Of a stretch of 64,000 bases of DNA, positions 51,110 through 64,000 are shown one piece after another (position 1 is the first letter of the stretch; each line of letters opens with the position of its first letter). The DNA lies in NCBI GenBank assembly GCA_030144725.1, contig JASKMD010000252.1, positions 62,001-126,000 of the forward strand, in the 5' to 3' direction. The notes under the pieces are model-generated. The model had not been told where the DNA came from. It did not search any database and saw nothing but the letters and a program-made list of their open reading frames with translations. Both the position numbers and the translations under genes were made by a program. This DNA comes from Haematococcus lacustris. Taxonomy: Eukaryota; Chlorophyta; Chlorophyceae; Chlamydomonadales; Haematococcaceae.

Positions 51110-52018
51110 TTATGAACGCCGAGCTCGACCGCGTAGAGCAGCTAAGCAATGTCTCAGCACCTTTTTCTTCTCGGTTCTGTACTCCAACGCGATGCGGGCC
51201 TTTGCTGCTGCGGGCTGACGTGCTGACCGCAGCAGGGCTAGCTGAGAGCGGTCCTGCTCCAGGCTTGTACCTGCGATGATGCAGGCATGGCGCTTGGGAA
51301 GGTTCTGGCTTAGTGGCAGTCGTGACGAAGCCATGCAACTCTTTGCAGACATGTGAGGGTGAGGAGGGGAGGGAGGTGCCAAACAGGTGGAGGGTGTGTT
51401 GCACCCTTGTGGGGTCAGAACAGTTTGCAGCATGCTGAAGCGGGGTCCATGGCTCTAATGTTGTCACAACCAAGCATGCATGCCCCAGATGTAGGACCAA
51501 GCATGTATGCAAGCAAGCATGCAATAGCTCGTGGTGCATCAGGTCACTTGGCAGCCCCCATTTGATGCAGTGCAGTGTGGTGGCAGAAGCACAGGTGTGC
51601 CCCAGGCTGTACAGCGAGCCTCTGGTCTGCTGCCCTTGCTCTGACAGGCAGTTAGGGTTAGGCTGTTGCATGGAGCCAGGGCACTACAGCCAGCTACAGG
51701 CCATGAGCCATAGGGCCAGAGCCATAGGAACAGGTGCAGGGCAGATAGGCAGAGGGCAGGGGCAGCAGGGCAGGCACTGCATATCACCCACCCAGGGCTT
51801 CCAGCTCCTTTTCGCAAGCTGCCACCAGCAGGAGGGCAAGCCGCTGCTCCTGTTCTGGGCTGCCGGCCTGCTGCCAGCTGGCCAACCCGCCCAGTTCGGT
51901 GTTGCGTGCTTCCTCGTCAGGTGCCAGGAGGAAGCGCAGGGCGTGCAGGCTCTCAGCTGGGAACCCCTTGCGCACCAGGGTGACCTGCTGACAGCGCAGG
52001 GTGCACTGCATGGCGCAG
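51110..52018 (-). pseudogene. Inverted 3' fragment of the SET methyltransferase gene
   Basis: Carries only the last two exons of the SET gene at 2435-8083. The exon 10 copy is 51984-51792, the same 193 nt with VTLVRKGFPAESLHALRF; the exon 11 copy starts at 51270 with GTSLEQDRSQLALLRSARQ. There are no SET-core exons: homology ends at about 52018, just upstream of exon 10, where it abuts the aspartate kinase duplicate. The parental TGA after CLAALRG has become CGA, adding five residues (RARRS) before TAA at 51112-51110. Coding changes are few, so the duplication is fairly recent. It cannot encode a methyltransferase. Confidence 0.88.
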
Positions 52019-52299
52019 GGCGCTGGAGTCAGGCCGCCCTACCCTCTGCTCCCCTGCCTCCTGGTCCTTGGACTCATCGGCAACATACAGCTGTGCTGGG
52101 GTGGCTGGGTTGGTCAGCAGGCTAGGCCGCCGCAGCACTGCCTTCTGACCCACTTGGCAGCAGGGGCTGCAGCAACACCTGAGCAGTGTCCCTGCCCCTA
52201 ACTCTCTGCACCACCCACCTCCCCAGCTCGCAGCCCCTCCCCTGCCCTCCTCTGCGCAATGTGATGGCATAGGCATGGTCAGCCAGTTGGCTGTGTGCG

Positions 52300-55027
<2,728 letters not shown>

Positions 55028-55185
55028 CGCGCAAAGGCCTGACAACCGGGGTACCAGCAATAGCAGCTCCGGAAGCGGCAGCACCAAGTGCTAGCAGAGA
55101 GAGGACGGGCCATGGGGCCTGATTTCCTGAACATGTGTTTCAGGCCGGATAGGACTTGGCCTGACCTGCACCACGCCCTGGCCTG

Positions 55186-55250
55186 GTGATCGTGATCATG
55201 GTCGTGATCGTGGTCGTGATCGTGATCGTGATCATGGTCAGTGGTCGTGA
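55186..55250. repeat. GATCGT/GATCAT hexamer array present only in block C
   Basis: About ten GTGATC/GTGGTC/ATGGTC units. Block B has a single GGTCGTGATCAC at the corresponding place, so the array arose after the duplication. Confidence 0.88.
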
Positions 55251-55459
55251 TCACAAGAAGGGTGTGCTCTTGATGGTGAAGGTGTGGTGTAGGGAGGTGG
55301 ATGGGGCATCAGGCTACCTCGCGTTGTGAACAGTCCATGCCCCCACCCCGCACACTTCCCCACACATCAGCACCCTCGGCTCTGTTCGCGGGCAAGTTCA
55401 TCCTCTCAACGCCGCACATCTAGGCCGAATAGCGCGCATAAGGTCCCCAACATGGGTTT

Positions 55460-55464
55460 TGTAA
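55460..55464 (+). terminator. TGTAA retained downstream of the aspartate kinase duplicate
   Basis: Same GTTTTGTAATCTACATGT segment as at 42639, about 435 nt after the duplicate's stop codon. It would allow 3' processing if the fragment is transcribed. Confidence 0.45.
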
Positions 55465-56477
55465 TCTACATGTGACATATGTCTTTGTTATGTGCACGAA
55501 ATGCACGAAATGATTACGAAAGTGCTTGCTGCTTTAAATGTGTTGCGATTACACGCGTCCCTTGCTAAGCAGTGCATTGCTTCTTCTGTTTGGGGCTATG
55601 CCGGCGCAAGCGATCGCAGCGGGGCGGGGCGGGGCGGGGCTTGCTTCACAGCACGGTCATGCCCCTCGGGCTTGCTTCACCGCTCGGTAACAAGCTGCAA
55701 GCGTCTAGAACGAGTCGCCCGGTCTAGTTAAAGCCGTCACAGTGCAAACAGACAGCGCATGCCATGCACGCATTTCGAGCGGGATCCGCGAACTTCGTGC
55801 ATTCGCGAAGCATCGTATTTGGATCTTAACTGATGCCAACTGAATCTAGTTCTCGAGATGTGTACGCCATTGGGATGCGTGGTCCAGTGATAATGTGAGA
55901 TGCGAATGGGATGCCGTCCTGCCCTGCTCGATCATTTCAGACGTAGTTCCCAAGCGCCGGTCCTAGCGTGGAACCCAATCACACGCAGGTTCTCTTCGGG
56001 TGGTGTGGCAGGGGTTGCGCATCGACCCTGAACCTCGTGTGGCTCTTCATTGCAGGCTGCGCGAGACGCATCTCATCGCAGTAGAGTGGTAACCGGCAAC
56101 GCCTCCCGCAGCTCAAACGGCACGTGGGAGCACCAGCAGCTGCTAGGTAGTGTAGCAATGGCACATAAACACGCACTAGCCTGGTGCAGCCATATGCCTT
56201 TAGTTTGGAGCATGATTTATAGAGAGCGTTATCCCACTGAGACTGCGGGAACGCCGTTGCTGTTGATTGACCTGCTGTCAACTGCCCGCTCTTCTCCTTC
56301 CTCGCAGGACGCGCCTGCGAAGGTGAGGCGTACTCTGTAGGCGGCACGTGACAAATCTCGCCTTCGTGCTTTCACTCGTAGTGCCGGCCTACATTGCCCC
56401 TGGCATACCTCGTCCCTACCAGTGCCCATGCTGAAGCAAAGCTTAAGCAAACAATTGTTGTGTTTGCAGACAGCACC

Positions 56478-59400
56478 ATGGCAAGGCATGATGGACACCT
56501 GAACAACTTAAGTCATGTGTGTGCTGAGGTATGGGCCTGATGGACACTAACCCAGCTTGGTATGTCTATAGCAACACACCTGGTGTCAATACCCATCCCA
56601 CCTGCTGTGGGGCTCTTCCTGCAGCCCAATCAAGCTCTGGAGCATGGCACTAAGCGGGGGCCAGGCCTGGCCAGGCCCAGCATCTGGCCCAACAAGAAGC
56701 CTAAGCATGCGTCGCTGAACTCCGCCTCAACTGAGTCGCAGCCACGTCGTGACAGGACAGGACTGGACCATCAGCGCCGGCCCCACCCAACTGCTGACCC
56801 AGTCACTCAAGCAGTCCGCACGGAGGCGATCAGCTCGCATGCTGTTGTGGGCTTTGTTAGAGAAGGAGATGAGGGGGCCCGTACTCTGCACTGCTGCCAC
56901 ACTGGTGAGTGGAGCCAACCTCTGCCTGCGCCCCAGCGCCCTCCAGCCTGCATTTAGGCAAGCCTGCCTGCAGCTTGTGTGCTAGTAGCAACCAGGGTTG
57001 TTGCTCATTGCTGTGTGGCAACCATTTGTGCACCTGGGCCCCTGGCCTGAGGTCACCGCCACATGGAGTCCATGCGTGCAGGCGCGGAGGGCCGGGCGGG
57101 GCCCAGCCGTGTAGAGGCTGCTGCCATGGCACCACCCCGGCAGGCAAGTGTGGTGAATGGCTCCTCACAATTGACCAACATGTGAGCAAGAGAGCAGAGC
57201 TGGTGTGACTCCATGCGCCCTGGCACTGTGGCTGCAGGCGGTAAAGCGAGGGCCGTGTGGCCCTGGCGGCAGATGCGCTGCGCCACTGCCCCACCAGCCT
57301 GCCGGCATCACCTGCCCAGCTCCCTCCCCCTCCCCTGCTGAACCAAACTCCGACTGCTCGCAACCTGCCAGCAGGCATCAGGAGGGCGCACAACCCTCAG
57401 CCGCTGTGGGTCCAACACGCCCCCCACCTGCAGCATGTCTTGCTGCCAGCCCCTTGTCTCTGCCCGTCAAAGAAAGAGAGTTGTTGGAGAGGGCAAAGGC
57501 ACTGCAGCAGCAGCTTTTGTTCAGCCCAGATACAGTGCACCTGGTCAAGACGACGCTGACAGATGAGTTGAGCGCTGACATCCTACAAACCATGACCCCA
57601 CCTGCCCAGCAAGTGGACTGGAGCACTGCAGCAGAGGAGCATGCGCCAATGGTGTGCATTCCTTGCGACAGGGGAGGTGGCCTGCAGCACCTGCCTCCTC
57701 CCCTGCTCTTTGACAAAGGAGGCAAGTGGGTGTGGAAGCCGTCGAGCTGGCCCTGGCACACGGTGGCGCAGCAGTGGGGCAAGGTGGCGTGGGCTGCATA
57801 TGTCGAGCCGCACCTTGTGCTAGGTTTGCAGCCAGTTGGGAGCCCTGAACCTACAGCCGATGATTCCAATCGTAACCCAGAGTCCCATGCGGCGCTCAAC
57901 CTCCTAAACCGCTCTCCTCTCCAGAATGGGGAAGTGATGGGGCAGGAGGCACCAGCTGCTAAGGCCCCCTTCCCAATGGTTGCACTACACGCCTTGCCCG
58001 TTGGCTCTAATTCGCGCCCTGTTGAGCACGCTTGTAAAGGTGAGGGGCTGAGGGCACAGCAAGGGGTCATGTCAACAGCTGTGGATACCTGCTGGCCTTG
58101 CAACCTCAAAGCTGCTTGTGTCAGTCCCCGTGTGCTGAGACCAGGTGGCCCCCACTCTCACTCTGCTGACATCCTGCTTGCAGGTGTGCATGGCCCGGCT
58201 GGCCAGGCTGGCCCAGGCTGCAGGGGTGGCGGCCATGAGCTCAACACGGTGACACCACCGCAAGAGGTGAGTGCCTTGCATGCGATGTGCTTAGCGCTTG
58301 TGCAAGTGGGCAACGACCATATCTGCACTGACACAGTCCTGGTTGTGTAGCCTTGCCTAGACCTGCAGCCGCGTGGCAGCACAACCAGCACATGACCACA
58401 ATGACCGCTGTCGCCATGTGCTTGCAGCCATGCGCTGGGCCATCGTGCACGGCTTCGAACAGCAAGGGGAAGGAGCCTGCGCAGCTTGATGTCGACCCCG
58501 CTGCCAACCTGACAGCCGCCCAGCCCACAGCGGCCTCCTCCCCATCCTTTACCCAGGCCACAGATACTGGCAGCAGCAGCGTGGAGCCAGATGGCAGGCA
58601 GGAGGAGGGGGCACCTTCCTATGTTGCTGTTCAGCCAGCCCACCCGCCTGTGATGCCTGGAGCAGCTATGGCCCAGCGGCAACCAGGCACTGTGTACGGG
58701 TGTTTGTCAAAGGCCTGGGCACTTCAGCAGCAGCTCCTGTCTGGTCGCCTTAGCCGGCCTGCATCCATTTGCCCACCAACCACCTTTGGCAGCCACCGCG
58801 TCCTTGGGCTACTGGCCACACCTGCGGCAAAGGTGGACCTGCACGACAGAAGGGATGAGTCCATGGTGCCAGTGATTTGCATGCCTCATGATGGCAAGAC
58901 AGCTTCACCCCAGCCCCCCTGCCCCTTCCTGGTGAGTCTCCATGACAAGAACCACATGGAGGTGTTGTGGAAGAATCCCCGCATCCAATGGGGCCGGTTG
59001 CTGCAGGGCTGGCAGGCTGTAGAGTGGGTGGGCAGGGCACCGGGTGGCCAGCTGGTGCTGGGGCTGCGAGCGGCAGCGGGCAGTGGCTCTGCAGCCCCTG
59101 GTCCTGCCAGCTTAGTCGCCCCAGAGACGCTGGCAGCCTCTACCCCGCCACCACCTCCCTGCCACCATCAGGGCCAAGGGGCACAGCTGGCCAACATTCT
59201 TGGTGAGGGACTAGCAGGTGGTCCTGAGACCGCTTCTGCTCCTCCCGCCGCCCCTGCTGCTCCTCCCTGTGGCCCTGAGCCCCTAGACGGTCTGCAGGGC
59301 GGCCCGGGTGAGGGGCTGGGAGGTCAGAGCCTTTAGGGGGTCAGCAACAGCCAGGCATCACATCCATGTCATGTGCGCTGCTGAACATGTACCCAGGCAC

Positions 59401-62400
59401 ATGCTTTAGTGTGATGGTCATGCCTCTTGACTGCCACCTAGATGCATGCCCTGACCTGCTGCTCCCCCTTGCTGCCATGTACATGCAGAAACAGCCCAGG
59501 GCCCCGATGCCGGGCCTCAAGCGCCTGGAGTTGAGGATGTGCCTTGGTGCCAATTTGCTGTGAGCCCTCAGTGCCTCCAGGAGCTCATAAAGGAGCAAAT
59601 CAAGATATTCGGGTTGGAAGGCAGTGCAGTTGGCGCTGAAGCCACGGTCCGCGTGGTGTTGGTGTTTCCCACAGACCAGCCCTGCAACAATGACTATGGC
59701 AGCTTGGAGGTGATCTACAAGGCACAGCGACGGTCAGGGGAGAAGGGCAGGTGGGGCCTGACGATTGCAGATGGGAACCGAAGGACAATCCGGACTTGGG
59801 TGGAGGGTAAGGGGTTGCGACTCACCGGCCAATACAAGGCACACAGGAGGCCTGCGGTCACTGAGCCGCACCGGCTGGAGATACAAGTGCAGCCCCTGCC
59901 TCAGGCGGGAATACAAACTGGCCAAACCACCGCAGGTCAGTATTGGTTGCTAGAGAGAGGGAAGGTGCAGCACGGTGTGGGGGGTCACCTCCTTCCACCT
60001 CCACTGTTGCTGCTCATGGTGGCTGTTTTAAGCCCTCGGCCCTGAAGCGTACGCTGTGCCTTGGCCTGCCATCAACACTGCCCCAGCTCCGAGACCACTG
60101 CTGGTGGTGGTGATGGTGATGCTGCAGACGCGGATGGGAGCATGAACAGGGCAGGGCCTTGCCAGCCTAATGTGGAGCCAGCCCCTGCTGCGGGTGAGGG
60201 AGAAGCAGGTAGCACCTCCTTGCTACCCTACCATTGCAGGGGCATCTAGCTGCAATCTTCTGTCACCCATGGCAGCCTTAGTTCAATGCCTGATACTGGG
60301 GCAGGTAGGGAGGGGCCAGGCAGCTGCAGCACAGCCGCAAAGAGGCCTGGCATCTGCCTTGGGCAGGTTGGCCTGACACCTCAGGCCTGACTGGTCCAAC
60401 CTCATGTGTGACCGCAGCTGGGCTGCGCCCCACGGCTGTGCGATGCGATGTACAGATCAAGATGCACTCCTCTGCTTGGTATCATAGCCACCCACATGCA
60501 GGCCTGGTGCCTTGTTTGCCGGTTCAGGAGGCACTGCAGGCGCCAGCTCTGGGCTCAACTGCAAGAGCAAAGGAGGCGCTGGACAAGCTGAGGGTGCTGC
60601 TGTGGCTGAGCCAGGTGCGCTGCCTGACCCTGGCCTGGACTGCAGGGCTGCATGTCATCAGCAAGGACAGCAGCAGTTCCAGAGGTCAAGCTGGCCTCAC
60701 TTGCAGCCCCCAGCAGCAGAGTACATCTCTGCTGCTGCTGTAAGCATGGGCATGTCCACATGCAGCCTGCATTGCTTGTGGCTGAGTCTGGTCCCGGAGT
60801 TCCGGCTGCCCACTCCACTCTGCCTGCAGCACCAGCTCAGCCCCACCAGGAGCAGGAGCGGGGGCCAGAAACCCCACCTGCACATACTGGCCCTGCTGGT
60901 GAGTGCCTCACCCACAGCTCTCACGCACGGCCGCAGCAGGTCGGTGCCCACTGCACACCTTGCCCGCTGCCAGCCCCAGCTCCAGCAGGCAGTGGACTGG
61001 GTGCGTGCCTGTCACCACTCTTCTACCCTGCCTGCCCACTCGCTGCCCTGGCTCTCACCTTGTGGCCCCACACCAGCAGCAGCAGGGCATGTTGGCTGGG
61101 CAGTGGGTGATGTTGTCTTCCAACCAGGCCAGCTCTTGTGGCTGGCTTGCTGGCTGCAGGGGCTGAATGGCAAACACCTCCAGCTGCAGGACCGGCACCT
61201 GCCGAAGAGGAGGCATGCCGCACTGACAAGGGCACGGCTGACATGGACCAGGGCCAGAGCCAGGAGTCAGGGCAGGGGTTGGATGATGGAGAAGGGATGG
61301 GAACCGACGGGGGAGCGGCCCAGGTCTCCGGATTGAGCGCGCCCAGCTTGTCTGAAGGCCACGTTGATCCAGGTGCGCTGCCTGCCTGCCCACCCAAACC
61401 ACAACCACGATAGCTTTGAGTCTGCCACCCTAGCAGAGTGGTGAGGCAGGCCCATAAGAGTGTGAAGTAGCTTGGTGGGAGTGGCACACCCCTGACACCC
61501 ATGCTGCACACTGGCAGGGGCAGCACCTCCGGGGTGGTCCGGGACGGGCTGGGCCCTGAACCCCTTGGCTGCCCTTAACGCTCAGCAGCTGACGCAGCCA
61601 CTGCTGACTCCATTGCATGCAGGTGGTGCCACTGCTGGTGATGGTGTAGGCACAGCTGAGGAGGGAGGACCCGGGCCATCCCATGCCGCTGCAGGCATGG
61701 AGGGTGTCGCTTTTGAGGGCGACCCTGTGGTGCCCCCGCCTGCTGCTGCCCCCGGCCATGCTGGTGAGGCAGCTGCAGGCCTGCAGGCACGTCTACCTGC
61801 TGGCAGCCAGCTGTCGTTGCACTGCTGCCAGGGCACTGCCTGCACAGACTTGGTCAAACCAAGCAATGCCACAGACTGGTCGCCCTGCTTGCCTGACTCA
61901 GAAAGAAGAAAGAAAGAAAGAAAACTACTCCGGTACAAACCGGCGTGCATTAAGGGAGGAGCTTCCGCCTGTGGCGCGGCCTGCTCCCACCTCCAAACGT
62001 TGGACACAGGCTGGACATGTCCCCACCAAGCTGCCCTAGCTGTAGCCACAGACCACAGCTAGCACCCAAGGCAAACAATGAGGCATGAGAGGAGCAAAGA
62101 CTAGTGCACTCGGCAGCTGGACCTATCTCTTCTCCTCGTTGACGAGAGCAATTCCAGCCTTGTCCGCCGGATGTCGCACTAAAAGCTGAAGTTCAGGCTC
62201 CAAAAGTCCAAACTTCAGCTGTCAGCCAACGTCCCGCGTTGAGGTAGCTCTGCTCCCTCCTTGACGACGCCAGCAACTCCACAACAGCTCGATGGCCCGC
62301 AGCGGTCGTGTGCGGCACCCGGACCTCATTTGTATTCCGCTGGACAAAGCGGTGCCCGTTCAAGCCTGGGAAGGCTGTCCCGTTGCATCCCAATTTATAT

Positions 62401-62760
62401 ACCGCTGGGTGCGGTGGTGAGGTAGCTTAGCCAATCCGTGCGACCGAAGTCAACGCGGATTGTTACCAGGGCCACCGCGTGGAGGTGCCTCACCGCCAGC
62501 CCCGCTTGCCTGACTCACCCGTGTGTGAAATGTGTGACACCCCGCAGTGAGGCAGCCTGTGACATGTGCCTGGGTGGGCCTTGTGTGTGCACCTGGTGTG
62601 CAGGGCTTGTTGGTAGCAATGGGCAGGGAGTCATCGACATCATCGACTTGACCCAGGAGGAGCCAGGTGGGTCTGGCATTGCATCATGGCAGCTGCCACT
62701 GTTCACGGTCCACCTGCATGCAGCTTGACCTTCCACTACCTGCACGAGCCTCACCTGCAA

Positions 62761-62807
<47 letters not shown>

Positions 62808-63110
62808 CGGTGCTGGGTATGGCTGGTGACAGAGGTCAAACCGGAACATGGAGAGTGGCATCAGCTTATAACAAGGGTTGTGAATTTCCTTCATGCCCAC
62901 CTGCCCAAAACTGAACACGAGAACGTCGCTAAAGCTCACTTGCGCATGATTGAGTGGCGTGACAACATTAAGGGGGGAGTCTACCTACACGCCCTAGCCA
63001 CGGCGCATGCAGCGACTCAGAAAGAGTGTGCTGGGCAAACAGCAGAACATAATGCATGGGTCATGTGGGTGTCAGTGCGGGGCCTGATGTCAGATGACGT
63101 TACGGCCTAG
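56478..63110 (+). CDS. Unrecognised three-copy family, longest copy C (W-rich blocks, middle domain, SIM-like motif, KIX-like C-terminus)
   Basis: Function unknown. Exons: 56478-56528, 56625-56904, 57052-57143, 57238-58039, 58184-58266, 58428-59307, 59489-59935, 60128-60193, 60528-60614, 61160-61372, 61623-61763, 62604-62666, 62833-63110. Every junction keeps phase (3483 nt, 1160 aa), strong evidence for a real gene. The intron after exon 3 needs a GC donor (CAG|GCAAGT). Parts: basic KRGPGLARPSIWPNKKPK (NLS-like); W-rich block 1 (about 200-320, MVCIPCD, WPWHTVAQQWGKVAW); a related block 2 in exon 6 (VPVICMPHD, WGRLLQGWQAVEWV, QLVLGLRAA); the middle domain (about 745-865, NNDYGSLEVIYKAQRR, GEKGRWGL); acidic Pro/Ala/Gly linkers (880-1047); VIDIIDLTQEE (about 1057-1067); and C-terminal WHQLITRVVNFLHAHLP with further helices, KIX-like in pattern. 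B3- or KIX-type homology is a guess. Confidence 0.7.
61901..62503 (-). mobile_element. 603-bp intronic insertion with 14-bp target duplication (retroposon-like)
   Basis: Present in the copy C intron between exons 61763 and 62604, absent from the same intron of copies A and B. GCTTGCCTGACTCA flanks it on both sides (61887-61900 and 62504-62517), while copies A and B have this site once. The left edge is GAAAGAAGAAAGAAAGAAAG, so read on the minus strand the insert ends in a CTTT-type tail. A variable-length target duplication plus a simple-repeat tail suggests a SINE-like or other retroposed element. No tRNA-type promoter boxes or reverse transcriptase were seen. A TATATAAAT lies near 62393. 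Confidence 0.72.
62762..62806. repeat. CTG triplet array, 15 units, intron of copy C
   Basis: Pure CTG run at the same place in the last intron as in copies A and B, followed by the conserved TCGGTG(C/T)TGGGTATGGCTGG segment that leads to the last acceptor. Confidence 0.92.
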
Positions 63111-64000
63111 CCATGACCCCTGGAGCGTCCCAACTCTGGCATGTGCATGGCTACCTTTGCTGGGCTATGGCTGGAAGCAGCTTGTGTTGGGCTGAAGCGC
63201 ACCCAACGTAGCTGCTGCCTTCGCTGCTGGTGTGTTGTGAGGCGGCGCTGCTGCCACAACCATGAGTACCGTATCATTTAGAATTGGAACAGCTGGCAGG
63301 GGCACCTGCTTCCAGGCTGACCTTGCTCTTGACAGAGCTGGCTCGTGGTGACTTGTTAAGCAGGGTGTAGGGCTAGCTGTGATGGTGGAGATGCTTGGTG
63401 CTTGAATGTTGCAGCGACCTGTGGTTGAAGTTGTATGCGGCTGTGTTGATGGGAGTGTCCTGTGGGCGTGAGAAGGGAACTGCAGCAGGTATTGTTACAT
63501 TCTAGACTCGTTTAAGCTAGATGGTCCAGGGGCATTGCTGCGTCGCTGAGAAGCGAATGGTTGGTTATGATGTCGCAGTGCATGGTCTCTTGTTCTGCAC
63601 ATGGAACCATCCACTCCCCAAACTCTTCATATGTTTCATGGCTTCATCAGACACGCTGTAGTGATGTGCCCTCGTCAACACTTCTATCGCATTGCTTAGA
63701 TGCTGCTTACGTGCATGTATAATGCACCATGTTGTATCAGTATCGGTTGGATATCACATTGTAAGGTAGCGCACTAGGCGATCATGAGATGTTTAACGTG
63801 TGCATCCACCCGGTTCACATGCCTCGTATACATTAGCCAAGGGTACAGAACTCGCAACACTCAGCCAAGCATACAACACTGCCCCACCCGGCGTGATGCT
63901 GTGCCCTACTTGACCTCATCATCACGACTAGTACCTCTCCTTTTCCCCGTAGACCTTCCCTCATGTCCACACACCCTGCGGTCCACTGATCGACAAGGAA
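63111..64000. other. Duplicated intergenic region at window end
   Basis: Third copy of the region downstream of the family gene (compare 9200-10027 inverted and 49243-50040). No gene recognised. The window ends inside it. Confidence 0.65.
63760..63764 (+). terminator. Candidate poly(A) signal TGTAA for copy C
   Basis: TGTAA about 650 nt after the copy C stop, in the ACATTGTAAGGTAG context shared with copy B and, inverted, with copy A. Confidence 0.55.

Larger units (their letters stand above)
55028..56477. other. Intergenic region upstream of family copy C
   Basis: Duplicate of 42059-43683 with small indels, including loss of about 150 bp near 55120. It contains the same GCGATCGC plus GGGGCGGGGCGGGGCGGG stretch (about 55612), a likely shared promoter element. 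No gene recognised. Confidence 0.55.

Noticed and set aside
62193..62393. 66-aa frame inside the 603-bp insertion
   Set aside because: Short, no recognisable domain, and not tied to an element protein I can name.

Overview
The window is nuclear DNA from a green alga. The genes are intron-rich, GC-rich and built from short GT-AG exons with G/C-rich codons. TGTAA, the usual chlorophyte poly(A) signal, lies downstream of several genes. Micro- and minisatellites are abundant, and one gene is an algal-type octotricopeptide-like protein. A chlamydomonadalean alga, possibly Haematococcus, fits best, but that assignment is inference. There is no operon, CRISPR array or other prokaryotic feature, and I saw no tRNA or rRNA gene. 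Coding entries give the outer span; the exons I deduced from splice sites and reading phase are listed in each entry.

Layout. 1-2434: minisatellites, then an upstream region. 2435-8083 (+): plastid-type SET-domain lysine methyltransferase, 11 exons, 494 aa. 8084-13712: an intergenic block and a minus-strand member (copy A) of an unrecognised gene family. 13740-17000: an 11-bp tandem array and a roughly 690-bp satellite in direct and inverted copies. 17422-21106: a decayed EndoG-type nuclease gene. 21674-27102: a 5.4-kb element with about 630-bp terminal inverted repeats and a short target duplication. 27633-33423 (+): OPR-like RNA-binding protein, about 1420 aa. 34151-36972 (-): SR splicing factor, 237 aa. 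37191-42058 (+): plastid aspartate kinase, 14 exons, 526 aa. 43684-49242 (+): family copy B. 50160-52018 (-): inverted duplicate of the 3' end of the SET gene. 52028-55027: truncated aspartate kinase duplicate carrying a huge TGCC array. 56478-63110 (+): family copy C, the fullest member, 13 exons, 1160 aa.

The right half is a segmental duplication. Block B (aspartate kinase 3' part, family gene, inverted SET 3' end; about 38675-52020) is repeated in tandem as block C (about 52028 to the window end). Part of the same block appears inverted on the left as block A (about 7248-13712). The three copies share exon phases and differ by whole-exon losses, a 131-codon in-frame deletion, a changed splice acceptor, a lost SUMO-interaction-like motif and a 603-bp intronic insertion.

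The family is the best candidate for something undescribed. Its members combine a basic N-terminus, W-rich repeat blocks, a conserved middle domain, acidic Pro/Ala/Gly linkers, a VIDIIDLT motif and a C-terminal helical domain that may be KIX-like. This would suit a nuclear transcription-associated protein, which is inference.
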